DNA from: Demequina lutea
Lineage (GTDB): Bacteria; Actinomycetota; Actinomycetes; Actinomycetales; Demequinaceae
Assembly: GCF_013409005.1 (NCBI RefSeq)
Contig: NZ_JACBZO010000001.1
Location: 2,728,001-2,792,000, forward strand
Direction: 5' to 3'
DNA: 64,000 nt
Position numbers and translations under genes: made by a program. This document shows positions 29,074 to 38,000 of this stretch, in pieces. The notes under the pieces were generated by a model. It was given only the letters and a program-made list of their open reading frames with translations. It ran no database searches and was not told the DNA's origin. The first letter of the stretch is position 1. Each line of letters begins with the position of its first letter.

Positions 29074-29528
29074 ACCATTCCGCGCGCATGGCGGAGGCAG
29101 GAATCGTCCTGCCCCCCGTGGCCACACCGGCGGGCGCCTACATTCCTGCCATCCGTCACGGCGGTCTCGTCTCGACGTCTGGCCAGTTGCCCTTTATCGA
29201 CGGTGCGCTTCAGGCCACCGGCATTGTCGGGTCGACCGTCACGCCGGAAGCCGCGGCCGACTACGCACGGACGGCGGCCCTCAACGCCGTTGCCGCGGCC
29301 GCTCAGGCTGCGGGAGGGATCGACCACATCGCCTCCGTGGTGCGCGTCGTTGGCTACGTCGCGAGCAGCCCCGACTTTGGCGGGCAGCCCGCCGTGATGA
29401 ACGGTGCGTCGAATCTCATGACGGAGATCTTTGGGGAGGCCGGCAAGCACGTGCGCTCCGCCGTCGGGGTGGCCGCCCTACCGATGGGCGCTCCGGTCGA
29501 GGTCGAGATCATGGTTGCCCTGCGCTGA
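29070..29528 (+). CDS. RidA family protein (YjgF/UK114)
   Basis: The protein has 152 residues. RidA proteins hydrolyse reactive enamine/imine intermediates from PLP enzymes. The opening PPVATPAGAYIPAIRHGGLVSTSGQ and the VEVEIMVAL end fit the YjgF fold. The archetypal substrate-binding Arg near residue 105 (in RidA proper) appears to be replaced in the VVRVVGYVAS region, placing it in a divergent subgroup often coded next to DUF4177 in actinobacteria. The ATG overlaps the DUF4177 stop. Confidence 0.85.
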   Translation: MNHSARMAEAGIVLPPVATPAGAYIPAIRHGGLVSTSGQLPFIDGALQATGIVGSTVTPEAAADYARTAALNAVAAAAQAAGGIDHIASVVRVVGYVASSPDFGGQPAVMNGASNLMTEIFGEAGKHVRSAVGVAALPMGAPVEVEIMVALR

Positions 29529-29573
29529 GCCTTGAGCGAGCGAAACCTTCCGCGCGCGATCGTCGGTCGCGTC

Positions 29574-30266
29574 CTAGCGCGACCGGGCGCGCAGCCGCTC
29601 GGGCTCGTAGACCTCGACGGCGCCGATGTGGACGTCGATCCAGCCGCGCGACGCAAAGTCCGCGAGCGCCTTGTTGACGGTCTCTCGCGAGGCGCCGACG
29701 AGCTGGGCCAGTTCCTCCTGAGTCAGGCCGTGACGCACTGTCACATGCCCGCGCTCCATGCGACCAAAACGGTGTCCCAGGTCGAGGATTGCCTTGGCGA
29801 CGCGGCCCGGAACGTCGGAGAAGATCAGGTCCGCCATCGTGTTGGACGTGCGGCGAATGCGCTGTGCAAGGGCACGCAGCATGTGTGTGCTCATGTCGAG
29901 GTGGTCGTCGAGCCACGTGTCCAAGGCCGGTTTGGGCAGCTCGTAAACCACGGAGTCCTCGACGGCGTGGGCTCGAGACATGCGCGGGCCCGGGTCGAAA
30001 ACCGACAACTCGCCAAACATGTCGCCCACTCCAAGGAGGGCGAGGAGGTTCTCGCGGCCGTCGCGTGCGGTTCGCGCCAGCTTGACCTTGCCGCGCACGA
30101 TGACGTACATCGCGTGGCCGTCGTCGCCCTCACGAAAGATCGTCTCGCCCCGGGATACCTCGCAGCGCGTCATCATCGCGATCAGTGAGCGCGCGTTTTC
30201 GGCATCCATCCCGCCGAACAGCGGGGCTGAGCGCAACAACTGCTCTTCACGGGGATTTTCAGGCAT
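29574..30266 (-). CDS. Crp/Fnr family regulator (GlxR/Crp-type)
   Basis: The protein has 230 residues. The cyclic-nucleotide domain carries GDMFGELSVFDPGPRMSRA, matching the FGELAL...PRxA cAMP pocket. A dimer helix follows, and the winged HTH is LTQEELAQLVGASRETVNKAL. This layout and its position between ridA and nth match the GlxR/Crp global regulators of actinobacteria, which respond to cAMP. The ATG overlaps by 8 nt the end of the small upstream gene. Confidence 0.92.
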   Translation of the reverse strand: MPENPREEQLLRSAPLFGGMDAENARSLIAMMTRCEVSRGETIFREGDDGHAMYVIVRGKVKLARTARDGRENLLALLGVGDMFGELSVFDPGPRMSRAHAVEDSVVYELPKPALDTWLDDHLDMSTHMLRALAQRIRRTSNTMADLIFSDVPGRVAKAILDLGHRFGRMERGHVTVRHGLTQEELAQLVGASRETVNKALADFASRGWIDVHIGAVEVYEPERLRARSR

Positions 30267-30666
30267 GATTCACCTTATGTGCCACGGAGGCGCGATGCGC
30301 CTCTCCCATTGCTTTCACCACGTCGGCTGTCACCGTCTCTGCATTCTCACTCACACGCGCCTCGTAGGAGAGCAGGCGCGCGACTAGGGCGTCGATGCGG
30401 TCGATGCTACCCGGTATCCCCTTGGGAGCCTCGGTCCATATGGCCTCGGCGAGTTCGCGCGACGTCGGAGCATCGGCGGCGAGAGCCTCCCATGCGGCGT
30501 CCAGGTCGATCGCGCCGGTTTCGCCGGGGAAAGCGATGTGCGCGATGAGGAGGTCCCTCCTGGCTTGGAGGAGACGCAGCCACCACCGGATTCTCGCCAG
30601 CTCCCTGCGCATCTCCCGTCGCTGATGGCGCAGTTGCGCCAAGCGCGCGTCGAGACTTGTCGTCAT
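30259..30666 (-). CDS. Hypothetical helical protein upstream of the Crp gene
   Basis: The protein has 135 residues and is not one I recognise. The first ~45 residues are a basic coiled-coil (LDARLAQLRHQRREMRRELA), followed by a mainly helical region rich in Ala and Glu. There is no signal peptide or membrane segment. The ATG at 30666 has AGGTGA upstream; an earlier in-frame start at 30702 is weaker. It overlaps the Crp start by 8 nt, so the two are probably cotranslated. Confidence 0.6.
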   Translation of the reverse strand: MTTSLDARLAQLRHQRREMRRELARIRWWLRLLQARRDLLIAHIAFPGETGAIDLDAAWEALAADAPTSRELAEAIWTEAPKGIPGSIDRIDALVARLLSYEARVSENAETVTADVVKAMGEAHRASVAHKVNHA

Positions 30667-30747
30667 ATGCGTCACCTGGCTTTCAGTTACCTCAGGAACC
30701 ATCCGCTCGATGTATCGGCGTCAGGGCGACGCGCCTTGAGCGCGGCC

Positions 30748-30753
30748 TAGAGT
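30748..30753 (+). promoter_or_regulatory. -10 element, leaderless start of nth
   Basis: TAGAGT lies 6 nt before the ATG at 30760, which supports that start over the GTG at 30754. Confidence 0.5.
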
Positions 30754-30759
30754 GTGGCC

Positions 30760-31446
30760 ATGGCTTTGCCTTCGCGACTTGCCGTCGCCATCCCACGCGA
30801 CGAGGCCCCCGCCACCGCCTTGGTGCGTCGGGCGCGCGCCATCAACCGCCACCTCGCGGCGGTCTACCCCGAGGCGTGCTGCGAGCTCGACTATGGGGGT
30901 CCGTTCCAGTTGCTCGTCGCAACGGTGCTGAGCGCCCAGTGCACGGATGTGCGCGTCAACCTCGTCACCCCCGCGCTGTTTGCTCGCTTTCCAGACGCGG
31001 AGGCCATGGCGTCGGCGTCCCGCGATGAACTCGAGGAGTTGATCCGGTCGACCGGATTCTTCCGCTCAAAGTCAACAAGCCTGCTCGCCTTGTCCCGTGA
31101 GCTGGTGGAGCGGTATGACGGCGCCGTTCCCGGGCGTCTCGAGGACCTGGTGACGCTCCGCGGCGTCGGCCGGAAGACCGCCAACGTAGTGCTGGGCAAC
31201 GCATTCGACGTCCCCGGAATCACGGTCGACACCCACATGGGCAGGCTTTCCCGGCGGTTGGGTCTCACTGTCAACGAAGATCCGGTGGCCGTCGAGAAGG
31301 ACCTGGCACGGCTGATCGAGCGCCGTGAGTGGACCCTGTGGTCGCACAGGATCATCTTTCACGGACGGCGCCGATGCACGGCGCGGAAGCCCGACTGTGG
31401 CGGTTGTGAGATAGCGCGCCTGTGCCCCTCGGCGGGGCAGTTCTAG
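30760..31446 (+). CDS. nth: Endonuclease III
   Basis: The protein has 228 residues. It is a DNA glycosylase/AP lyase for oxidised pyrimidines. The helix-hairpin-helix with the catalytic Lys is [14 protein letters not shown], the catalytic Asp is in VDTHMGRL, and the [4Fe-4S] ligands are C-x6-C-x2-C-x5-C in the tail ([17 protein letters not shown]). Position next to the Crp gene is conserved in actinobacteria. The ATG at 30760 is chosen from a TAGAGT -10 placed 6 nt upstream. Confidence 0.95.
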   Translation: MALPSRLAVAIPRDEAPATALVRRARAINRHLAAVYPEACCELDYGGPFQLLVATVLSAQCTDVRVNLVTPALFARFPDAEAMASASRDELEELIRSTGFFRSKSTSLLALSRELVERYDGAVPGRLEDLVTLRGVGRKTANVVLGNAFDVPGITVDTHMGRLSRRLGLTVNEDPVAVEKDLARLIERREWTLWSHRIIFHGRRRCTARKPDCGGCEIARLCPSAGQF

Positions 31447-31472
31447 GCCGGCAGTTTCAGGCCGGCAGTTTC
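31445..31472. repeat. 14-bp tandem duplication across convergent stop codons
   Basis: AGGCCGGCAGTTTC occurs twice in a row (31445-31458 and 31459-31472). It spans the nth stop and the last codons and stop of nhaA on the other strand. In nhaA the second stop would sit 14 nt on in another frame. Confidence 0.8.
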
Positions 31473-32758
31473 TCGGCCGCGTCGCCGCTGGGCGCCGCGG
31501 GAAGCAGTTTCGGCTCAACGGCGGGAGTAGAGCGACTGGCATAGACCCTGCGGTAGAAGCGATCTCGCCACATGAGCAGCACAGAGCCGATGGTCGCCGC
31601 GAGCAGGGACGCACCCAAGACCGACATCTTGACCGCCGACGCGCGGTCACCCGCGAACGCGAGGTCGCCGATCAGTAGTGACACCGTAAAGCCGATCCCA
31701 GCGAGACATGCCATCCCCAGCACGTCCCACCAACTGAGTCCGCGATCAAGGGACGCCCGAGTGAACGTCGCGACCAAGTAGGTGAAGAGCAGGATCCCCG
31801 CGGGCTTTCCGATCACCAAACCTGCCACGATGCCCTGGGCTACCGGATCGGTCGCGGCGCTTCGCAGCGCCTCCGCGTCAATCGTGACGCCCGCGGCGAA
31901 GAGCGCAAAGATCGGGACCGCCACCGCAGCCGACAAGGGCCTCCACCAGTGCTCCCAGTGCTCGGCGAGGCTTTGCCTTTCACCGGAACGCTTGATCGCG
32001 GGCACCGCAAGGCCAAGCGCGACTGCGGCAATCGTGGCATGCACTCCCGATGCGTGCATGAAGCCCCACGCCAGGAGCGCCAACGGCGTGAGTATCCACG
32101 CGTTGGTCATGCCCTTCTTGATGAGGAACCAGAAGAGGGCGATGCATGCGAGCGAGGCGCCGAGCCATCCGAAGGAGAGTCCGTCGCTGAAGAAGACCGC
32201 GATGATGATGATTGCGAGCAAGTCATCGACCACCGCGAGCGTGAGCAAGAAGGCTCGCAACGCGTTGGGGAGCCACTTGCCGACGATGCTCAGCACTGCC
32301 ACCGCGAAGGCGATGTCAGTCGCCACCGGCACTGCCCATCCGGCGGTATCGCCACCGCTTTGGCTTGCGTTGATCACGAAAAAGATGGTCGCCGGAACGA
32401 GCATTCCGCCGATCGCGGCGACGATGGGGACGATGGCAGTCGCTGGCTTGCGAAGTTCGCCCGCGACGATTTCTCTCTTGAGTTCGAGTCCCACCACAAA
32501 GAAGAAGATGGAAAGCAGCCCGTCCTTGGCCCACGTCGAGAGAGTCAAGTCCAGGTGAAGGGCGTGCGGTCCCACCACCGTGTTCTGCATCGTGTCGTAG
32601 GCACCCGACCATGGGCTGTTTGCCCACAGCAGCGCGGCGATGGTGCCGAGAAGCAGCAGAATTCCGCCGGCACGCTCGGTGCGCAACACATCCGAGAGAG
32701 TCCGCTCGGTCGACGGTGTCAGTCGACTAAACAGTCTTCCCGCACGCGTGCGCGCCAT
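31457..32758 (-). CDS. nhaA: Na+/H+ antiporter NhaA
   Basis: The protein has 433 residues with about eleven to twelve membrane segments. It exports Na+ (or Li+) in exchange for protons for pH and salt homeostasis. The family blocks are present: FFFVVGLELKRE, VPVATDIAFA and the ion-binding Asp pair in AVVDDLLAI. An ~80-residue-longer C-terminus than E. coli ends in a Pro/Ala-rich tail. GGAAGAGG lies upstream of the ATG. It converges with nth, the stops being 11 bp apart. Confidence 0.94.
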   Translation of the reverse strand: MARTRAGRLFSRLTPSTERTLSDVLRTERAGGILLLLGTIAALLWANSPWSGAYDTMQNTVVGPHALHLDLTLSTWAKDGLLSIFFFVVGLELKREIVAGELRKPATAIVPIVAAIGGMLVPATIFFVINASQSGGDTAGWAVPVATDIAFAVAVLSIVGKWLPNALRAFLLTLAVVDDLLAIIIIAVFFSDGLSFGWLGASLACIALFWFLIKKGMTNAWILTPLALLAWGFMHASGVHATIAAVALGLAVPAIKRSGERQSLAEHWEHWWRPLSAAVAVPIFALFAAGVTIDAEALRSAATDPVAQGIVAGLVIGKPAGILLFTYLVATFTRASLDRGLSWWDVLGMACLAGIGFTVSLLIGDLAFAGDRASAVKMSVLGASLLAATIGSVLLMWRDRFYRRVYASRSTPAVEPKLLPAAPSGDAAEKLPA

Positions 32759-32888
32759 CGTGGCCTCTTCCTTGGTGGGACAAACAGGAACGGTCTACCC
32801 AGCCTACCGAGCACAGGTGGACGCCGTCACGAGCCTCAACGCCCCAGGGACGTCGTGCGCTTCCCGCGCGCGAGGTGCGGTCTGGAAC

Positions 32889-33608
32889 CTAGGCGTCGGC
32901 GAGCTGCGGGGGGGCTGCGTCCGCGGTGGGCTTGGCAGGCAGCGGATCGAAGCGATAGCCGACGTTGCGGACGGTCCCGATGAGCTGCTCGTGCTCCGCG
33001 CCGAGCTTGGCTCGCAGGCGCCGCACATGGACATCGACGGTGCGCGTGCCGCCGTAGTAGTCGAAGCCCCACACCTCTTGAAGAAGCTGGTCGCGGGTGT
33101 ACACACGACCGGGGTGCTGCATCAGGTACTTGAGAAGCTCAAACTCCTTATACGTGAGGTCCAGAGGGCGGCCCTTGAGCCGTGCCGTGTAACCTCCGAC
33201 GTCCACATTGAGCTCTCCTGATGAGTACTCTGCGGCCTTGTCGAGCGGGTCGGCGCTCGATGCACGACCGATAAGAAGCCGGATTCTCGCCTCTACCTCG
33301 GCAGGCGGCGCGTCGGTGAGGACCACGTCGTCTGCCCCCCAATCCGCCGTCACGATCGACATTCCGCCCTCCCTGAGCACCAAGAGCAACGGCACTTGGA
33401 CCCCCGTGACCTGCACGAGTTTGCAGTTGTTGCGGGCCTCCGCGAGGTCATTGCGCGCGTCGATGACGAGGACATCCGCATCGAGGGCGTCGAGCATCGC
33501 CGAGGGCTCGGGGGCGACCACACGTGTACGGTGGCTGAGGAGTGCAAGCGCAGGCAGAACCCCAGCGGCGCCGTCAGTAGACGGCGTCAGCACGAGCAGG
33601 TCGGCCAT
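32889..33608 (-). CDS. glnR: GlnR-type orphan response regulator
   Basis: The protein has 239 residues. The atypical receiver has [17 protein letters not shown] and [11 protein letters not shown], as in the GlnR family, which lacks a cognate kinase and controls nitrogen genes. The OmpR-type winged helix is [28 protein letters not shown] with the wing [15 protein letters not shown] and [10 protein letters not shown]. The C-terminus is Ala/Pro-rich. The ATG at 33608 has GGAGG 6 nt upstream. It is divergent from the membrane protein at 33663. The assignment rests on the receiver motif; PhoB-like roles are less likely. Confidence 0.82.
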   Translation of the reverse strand: MADLLVLTPSTDGAAGVLPALALLSHRTRVVAPEPSAMLDALDADVLVIDARNDLAEARNNCKLVQVTGVQVPLLLVLREGGMSIVTADWGADDVVLTDAPPAEVEARIRLLIGRASSADPLDKAAEYSSGELNVDVGGYTARLKGRPLDLTYKEFELLKYLMQHPGRVYTRDQLLQEVWGFDYYGGTRTVDVHVRRLRAKLGAEHEQLIGTVRNVGYRFDPLPAKPTADAAPPQLADA

Positions 33609-33662
33609 GGCACCTCCGGTTGGGTTCACTGTACCGGTAGCACTCATGCGAGACTTACGCGC

Positions 33663-34397
33663 GTGAACCCCTTGACGCGAGCCACCGCCACTACCGGCGC
33701 GGCAGCCGTTGTCGCCGTCACGGGATCCCTTGGAACTCGCTATCTTGCGATCGGCGTGAGCGCACTCATCGCCGTGGCGGCGTTCGGCTGGCCGCGACTG
33801 CTTCGCGTCTATCGGCGCCGCGTCAGCACGGCCATTATTGGGGCGTCGGGCGCCATCTCCGTCATCGCCATTGGTCTTGGCCGCGACCAACCATTTTTGC
33901 GTTACGGAGTCGCTGCGGCAGGAGCCGCCGTGCTGCTCGCGCTCGCAGCCGAGGTCTTTTTCCCGTCTCCGCCGGGGCGAGCCGTCACGTCGGTCACGGG
34001 AATGATGGCCGGAGCGATGGTTGCCGTTTCCGGCGGAGCGTGGGTCGCCGCCATGCGAACACCCGGGGCGAGCGACCTTGTGGTGGCAGGCGCCGCCTCG
34101 CTCGCGATCACGGGCATCGCATCTGTTCTTACCTCGAATCCCGGACTGAATGCGGTGATCGCCTTGACGCTCGGCACCGCGGCGGGCGGGGGCATGGGCG
34201 TCGTCTTCGACTCGATTGGGTGGCCGGGCGGCGCACTCGTAGGGTTCGTTTCGGCCTCGGCGGTCCTGCTCGTGACGGAACTCACGCACCGCGAGCCCGC
34301 GCCACGTCACTTCTTCGCCTCGGTCGCCTCGGGAATCACTCCGGTTCTTGCCGCGGGAGTTCTCGTGTACCTCGGCGGCCGCCTGCTGGTGGGCTGA
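33663..34397 (+). CDS. Polytopic membrane protein next to glnR
   Basis: The protein has 244 residues from a GTG, with about seven membrane segments separated by short Gly/Ala-rich loops. I do not recognise a catalytic motif. Homologues adjacent to GlnR genes and thioredoxin genes are common in actinobacteria, which suggests a conserved but unassigned function. The stop overlaps the start of the thioredoxin gene by one base (TGATG), so the two are coupled. Confidence 0.7.
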   Translation: MNPLTRATATTGAAAVVAVTGSLGTRYLAIGVSALIAVAAFGWPRLLRVYRRRVSTAIIGASGAISVIAIGLGRDQPFLRYGVAAAGAAVLLALAAEVFFPSPPGRAVTSVTGMMAGAMVAVSGGAWVAAMRTPGASDLVVAGAASLAITGIASVLTSNPGLNAVIALTLGTAAGGGMGVVFDSIGWPGGALVGFVSASAVLLVTELTHREPAPRHFFASVASGITPVLAAGVLVYLGGRLLVG

Positions 34398-34828
34398 TGC
34401 TCCTCAGAATTCTCGCCGTCGGCGTATTGCTTGCCGTCGCTTCGGTCGCTTATGCGTGGTGGTCACGCCAGCAGGGACGCGTGCAGCACGTGGCCGTGGC
34501 AGGAGCCCTCACTCCCACCGATCTGGGTGCTCCTCGCGGTCAACGCGCGACCTTCGTGCAGTTTTCGACTCCCATGTGCGCCAAGTGCCCGCCGACTCGG
34601 GACTTGCTCTTGCGCGTTGCCGCCGACGACCCATACGTGAGCCACATCGAGATCGACGCTTCTGAACACCTCGATCTCGCTCGCAGGCTGGACATCATGC
34701 GCACCCCGACGACGCTCGTTCTCGACGCCGACGGCGTGGTCGTTTCGCGCATGAACGGCGCCCCTTCGGAGGCACAGGCGCGCGAGGCTCTCGCCGAGGT
34801 CCCGCCTCCCACGGAGTATTCGATCTAG
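34397..34828 (+). CDS. Membrane-anchored thioredoxin-fold protein
   Basis: The protein has 143 residues. An N-terminal hydrophobic anchor (about 3-20) is followed by a thioredoxin fold with active site CAKC (in [15 protein letters not shown]), and the cis-Pro in [13 protein letters not shown]. It faces outward or inward depending on the anchor; the position beside DUF4395 suggests a membrane redox pair. It begins at an ATG overlapping the previous stop. Confidence 0.85.
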   Translation: MLLRILAVGVLLAVASVAYAWWSRQQGRVQHVAVAGALTPTDLGAPRGQRATFVQFSTPMCAKCPPTRDLLLRVAADDPYVSHIEIDASEHLDLARRLDIMRTPTTLVLDADGVVVSRMNGAPSEAQAREALAEVPPPTEYSI

Positions 34829-34874
34829 CGCTCAACTCCCCTCGCCCTAGACTGGTCCTCCACAAGGAGGTGCC

Positions 34875-35321
34875 GTGTCCCCCACAGACGACATCCGTAT
34901 CGATCCCCGCGGTTATCGCTTCGGGGCGTTCGTGACCCTCGCGTTTGCGCTCATCGCCCTCGTGTTCGGCCCCGACCCTGTCGGCCTGCTCGCCATGGCG
35001 ATGCTCACTTCGCTGTTCCTGCCCGGCGCGACCGTGGGTCCCCAGGTCACGTTGCAGTCCTTCATATTCCGCGCGTACATTCGCCCGCGCATCGGTTCAC
35101 CTACCGAGACCGAGAGCTTCCGCCCGCCCCGTTTCGCGCAGCAGATGGGCCTCGTCATGGCGGGCGCCGCCCTCGTCCTCGGGCTTGCGGGCGTCACCGC
35201 AGGGTTCTTCGTGTTCGCCGCGCTCGTGACCGTTGCGTCATTCCTCAACGGCGTGTTCGGGTTTTGCGCGGGCTGCGAGATCTACCTCCTGTTCAAGCGC
35301 GCCACCACCAAGGCCGCCTGA
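34875..35321 (+). CDS. DUF4395 membrane protein
   Basis: The protein has 148 residues from a GTG with AAGGAGG upstream. It opens with IDPRGYRFGA, as in DUF4395, and has about three to four membrane segments; the CAGC pair lies in FGFCAGCEIYLLFKR. In other actinobacteria DUF4395 is coded next to thioredoxin or rhodanese genes, and the CxxC suggests disulfide exchange with the upstream thioredoxin. TAGACT (34848-34853) is a possible -10. Confidence 0.88.
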   Translation: MSPTDDIRIDPRGYRFGAFVTLAFALIALVFGPDPVGLLAMAMLTSLFLPGATVGPQVTLQSFIFRAYIRPRIGSPTETESFRPPRFAQQMGLVMAGAALVLGLAGVTAGFFVFAALVTVASFLNGVFGFCAGCEIYLLFKRATTKAA

Positions 35322-35322
35322 C

Positions 35323-35679
35323 ATGCCCCGCCTCGTCGTCAAGTGCACGTGGGGAGTCGAGCGCGAGGAAACCCTCATTCAGGCGTTCACCGTCGCGGCG
35401 ACCGCGGCGGCGAGCGGCATCGACGTCAGCATGTGGCTTACCGGCGAGGCGAGCCTGTTCGCCCTGCCTGGCACTGAGGACGTGAAGCTCCCCCACGCGG
35501 CACCGCTGTCGGAGTTGCGCGAGGCCGTGATGGCGGGCGGAACCCTCACGTTGTGCACTCAGTGCGCCCAACGGCGCGACATCGCGGCGGACGACCTCAT
35601 CGAGGGTGTGCGCATCGCGGGAGCGGCGACATTCCTCGAGGAATCACTCGCGCCCGATGCGACGGTTCTCGTCTATTGA
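35323..35679 (+). CDS. DsrE/DsrF-like protein
   Basis: The protein has 118 residues and starts 1 bp after DUF4395. It has the DsrE-like fold: a first-strand LVVKCTWGVEREE, a central VSMWLTGEASLFALPG and CTQCAQRRD. The CxxC at the end suits sulfur or redox transfer. Such proteins cooperate with thioredoxin or sulfur carriers; with the two genes before it, it forms a redox/sulfur cluster by gene order. Confidence 0.8.
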   Translation: MPRLVVKCTWGVEREETLIQAFTVAATAAASGIDVSMWLTGEASLFALPGTEDVKLPHAAPLSELREAVMAGGTLTLCTQCAQRRDIAADDLIEGVRIAGAATFLEESLAPDATVLVY

Positions 35680-35739
35680 CCGAGATCGTGTACTGAAGGT
35701 GCTCGCCAAGCGCCGTCGCGTTCGTATGATGGAGACACC

Positions 35740-35850
35740 ATGACAGGACTTGAAGCCACGTTCGTCGCCCTCGCCATCGCCGCCTTCAGCGCGACCGCCT
35801 GGGTCGTAAGCATCGTTTTGTGGCGCGTCCTCAAGGCTCCCAAGCGGTGA
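35740..35850 (+). CDS. 36-residue single-pass membrane peptide
   Basis: ATG 35740 has GGAG upstream. The product has one membrane helix (about residues 7-30: ATFVALAIAAFSATAWVVS, VLWRVL) and a basic end (KAPKR). Its stop overlaps the GTG of the next gene (GTGA), so it is likely translated and coupled. A TATGAT at 35725-35730 is a possible -10. I do not know the function. Confidence 0.55.
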   Translation: MTGLEATFVALAIAAFSATAWVVSIVLWRVLKAPKR

Positions 35851-36383
35851 CTTTTACCTTTCCAGAAGGCCTCGCGCCCGAGGTCTTCCCGCTCGCGTGG
35901 CTCGTGGGGACGTGGTCGGGCCGCGGGTTCATCGAATACCCCGACATCCCTCGCACGGAGTTTCGTGCCGACACGGTCTTCGACCACGATGGCGGCCCGT
36001 ACCTGATCTACCGGTCCACTCTGACGGCGATTGGCCCCGACGGCGAGGACACGGCCGTGTGGTCTAGCGAGCAGGGCTACTGGCGTGTACCGCCCGCCGC
36101 GCCCGACGGCCTGGAGCTCAACGAGAATCAACACCCGGTGGAGCTTCTTGTCGCCGATGCTTCCGGCTCGGTTGCGCTCTACCTGGGCGCCGTCGGCAAC
36201 GGAAAGATCGAGTTGGCCACCGATCTCATGGCGAGGAGCGCGAGCGCACCCGACATTGGCGGCGCCTCGAGGCTGTACGGAAGTGTCGCCGGCGAGCTGC
36301 TCTTCGCTCTCGACATTGCGGCGTTCGGCAACGACCTGCAGAGCTACGCATCCGGTCGTTTGTCGCGGGTCGAGGAATCATGA
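35847..36383 (+). CDS. Nitrobindin-like heme-binding beta-barrel protein (FABP family)
   Basis: The protein has 178 residues. The N-terminal WLVGTWSGRGFIEYP is the GxWxGxG motif of the nitrobindin/THAP4-like barrel family, which binds heme and may detoxify peroxynitrite. The HNEL-type NENQHPVEL strand follows. The proximal His near the C-terminus in nitrobindins is not obvious here, so heme binding is uncertain. The GTG overlaps the stop of the small membrane peptide. Confidence 0.82.
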   Translation: MTFTFPEGLAPEVFPLAWLVGTWSGRGFIEYPDIPRTEFRADTVFDHDGGPYLIYRSTLTAIGPDGEDTAVWSSEQGYWRVPPAAPDGLELNENQHPVELLVADASGSVALYLGAVGNGKIELATDLMARSASAPDIGGASRLYGSVAGELLFALDIAAFGNDLQSYASGRLSRVEES

Positions 36384-36408
36384 TGGCCTCGCCCGTCGTT
36401 GACCCATC

Positions 36409-37554
36409 ATGACCTCATTGCTCGACACGACCTCCCCACTCCTGGCCCGCACCGGCGCCGTTCCCGCCGAGGGGCCCGACGCGGGGGTCGCGTGGCACTA
36501 CGGCGACCCGACGGCGGAGCAAAGGGCGCTCGTTACCGGCCGCGCCGTGGTGGACCAATCTCACTTGGGGCTGGTGACCGTGACGGGGCCCGACCGCCTC
36601 ACGTGGCTCAACTCCCTCAGCTCCCAAGAGGTCGCCTCGCTCGCGCCCGGAGTGTCGACGGAACTGATGATCCTCAGCCCTCAGGGCCGCATCGAGCACG
36701 TGGCAAGCGCGGTGGACGACGGCGAGACCGCGTGGCTTATCACCGAGACCGCGGAGGGCCTTGCGGCGCACCTGGACCGGATGCGCTTCATGCTCCGCGT
36801 CGAGGTCTCCGATGCGACCGCCGACTGGGCCGCCCTGGGCGAGCCCGTGGCCGCGCCAGACGCCGAATTCGTGACCTGGGTGGACCCGTGGCCGCACATC
36901 GGCGCCGGAGGAACGTCCTACACGCCCGCCGATGCCGCGCCCGGCGAGGCCCGCCCGTGGCGACTCGTGCTGGTCCCCCGTGGCGATCTGGACACCGTGG
37001 TCGATGGACGCCTTGCCGCAGGCGCGACCCTTGCGGGCACGTGGGCGACCGAGGCGCTACGCATCGCTGCCCACCGGCCGCGCGCCGCGACCGAGGTCGA
37101 CGAGACCTCGCTTCCGCATGAACTCGATTGGTTGCGCACCGCGGTCCACCTCCACAAGGGCTGCTACCGGGGCCAAGAAACCGTTGCCAAGGTCCACAAC
37201 GTCGGCCGTCCGCCGCGCAGGCTCACGCTGCTGCACCTCGACGGTTCCGGGGCGGATCTTCCCTCGCTTGGTGCGGCCGTCACGCTGCCTGGCGCCGAAG
37301 CACCTGTCGGGCGTGTGACCTCGGTGTCGCGTCACCACGAGCTTGGACCCATTGCACTGGCCGTCCTCAAGCGCTCGACGGACCCCTCCGCGACACTCAT
37401 GGTCGTCGGAGACGACGGCCCCATCGACGCGTCTCAAGAAATCATCGTCAACGCCGATGGCTTCTCGGCCGACCGCCCGCCCAAGCCGGGGCCCACCGCC
37501 AAGGGCCTCCTCATGGGCAAGGGCTGCGCGGCCGACGGCGGGGACATGGAGTAA
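36409..37554 (+). CDS. ygfZ: YgfZ/GcvT folate-binding protein
   Basis: The protein has 381 residues. The signature KGCYRGQE (YgfZ motif with the reactive Cys) and the downstream RRLTLLHLDG are present. YgfZ-type proteins support Fe-S cluster enzyme maturation in a folate-dependent way. It is longer than E. coli YgfZ at the N-terminus. It follows the nitrobindin gene by 25 bp. Confidence 0.88.
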   Translation: MTSLLDTTSPLLARTGAVPAEGPDAGVAWHYGDPTAEQRALVTGRAVVDQSHLGLVTVTGPDRLTWLNSLSSQEVASLAPGVSTELMILSPQGRIEHVASAVDDGETAWLITETAEGLAAHLDRMRFMLRVEVSDATADWAALGEPVAAPDAEFVTWVDPWPHIGAGGTSYTPADAAPGEARPWRLVLVPRGDLDTVVDGRLAAGATLAGTWATEALRIAAHRPRAATEVDETSLPHELDWLRTAVHLHKGCYRGQETVAKVHNVGRPPRRLTLLHLDGSGADLPSLGAAVTLPGAEAPVGRVTSVSRHHELGPIALAVLKRSTDPSATLMVVGDDGPIDASQEIIVNADGFSADRPPKPGPTAKGLLMGKGCAADGGDME

Positions 37555-37655
37555 CAAGGACGCCGAGTAGCGGCGACGTCGAGTAGTCCTAGCGGCGCCG
37601 CAAAGGGGATTTCGATCTCCACGCTCGTCCGCTACCGTGTGACCCGGAGGTTTCC

Positions 37656-37997
37656 ATGGTTGGTTTTCTGCAACTCGTTATTCTTAACGTCGTCTCGTAC
37701 GCCGCGTTTATCGGCGGGGTGTGGGCGATCATCGACATCATGCGCCGCGGATCAGAGGCGTTTGTCAGCGCAGGCAAGCAGACCAAGATCCTGTGGCTCG
37801 TCATCATGGTCGTCGCCACGGCCGTCCTCTTCATCTCGCTCCCAATTCCCTTCGGCGGGGGCGGCGGACCTTTCAACATCATCGGGCTTGCTGCCGCGGC
37901 CGCCGTGATCGTCTACCACGTGGGCGTCAAGCCCGCGCTGGGTGCGCACCGCAAGGGACCGAAGGGTGGCGGGCGCAGCAACAAGGGCAGCTGGTAG
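37656..37997 (+). CDS. DUF2516 membrane protein
   Basis: The protein has 113 residues with three membrane segments and a Gly/Lys-rich tail (HRKGPKGGGRSNKGSW). The WAIIDIMRRGSEAFVSAGKQTK region is typical of DUF2516, an actinobacterial membrane family without assigned role. GGAGG lies upstream of the ATG; TACCGT (37634-37639) is a likely -10. Confidence 0.88.
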   Translation: MVGFLQLVILNVVSYAAFIGGVWAIIDIMRRGSEAFVSAGKQTKILWLVIMVVATAVLFISLPIPFGGGGGPFNIIGLAAAAAVIVYHVGVKPALGAHRKGPKGGGRSNKGSW

Positions 37998-38000
37998 CCC

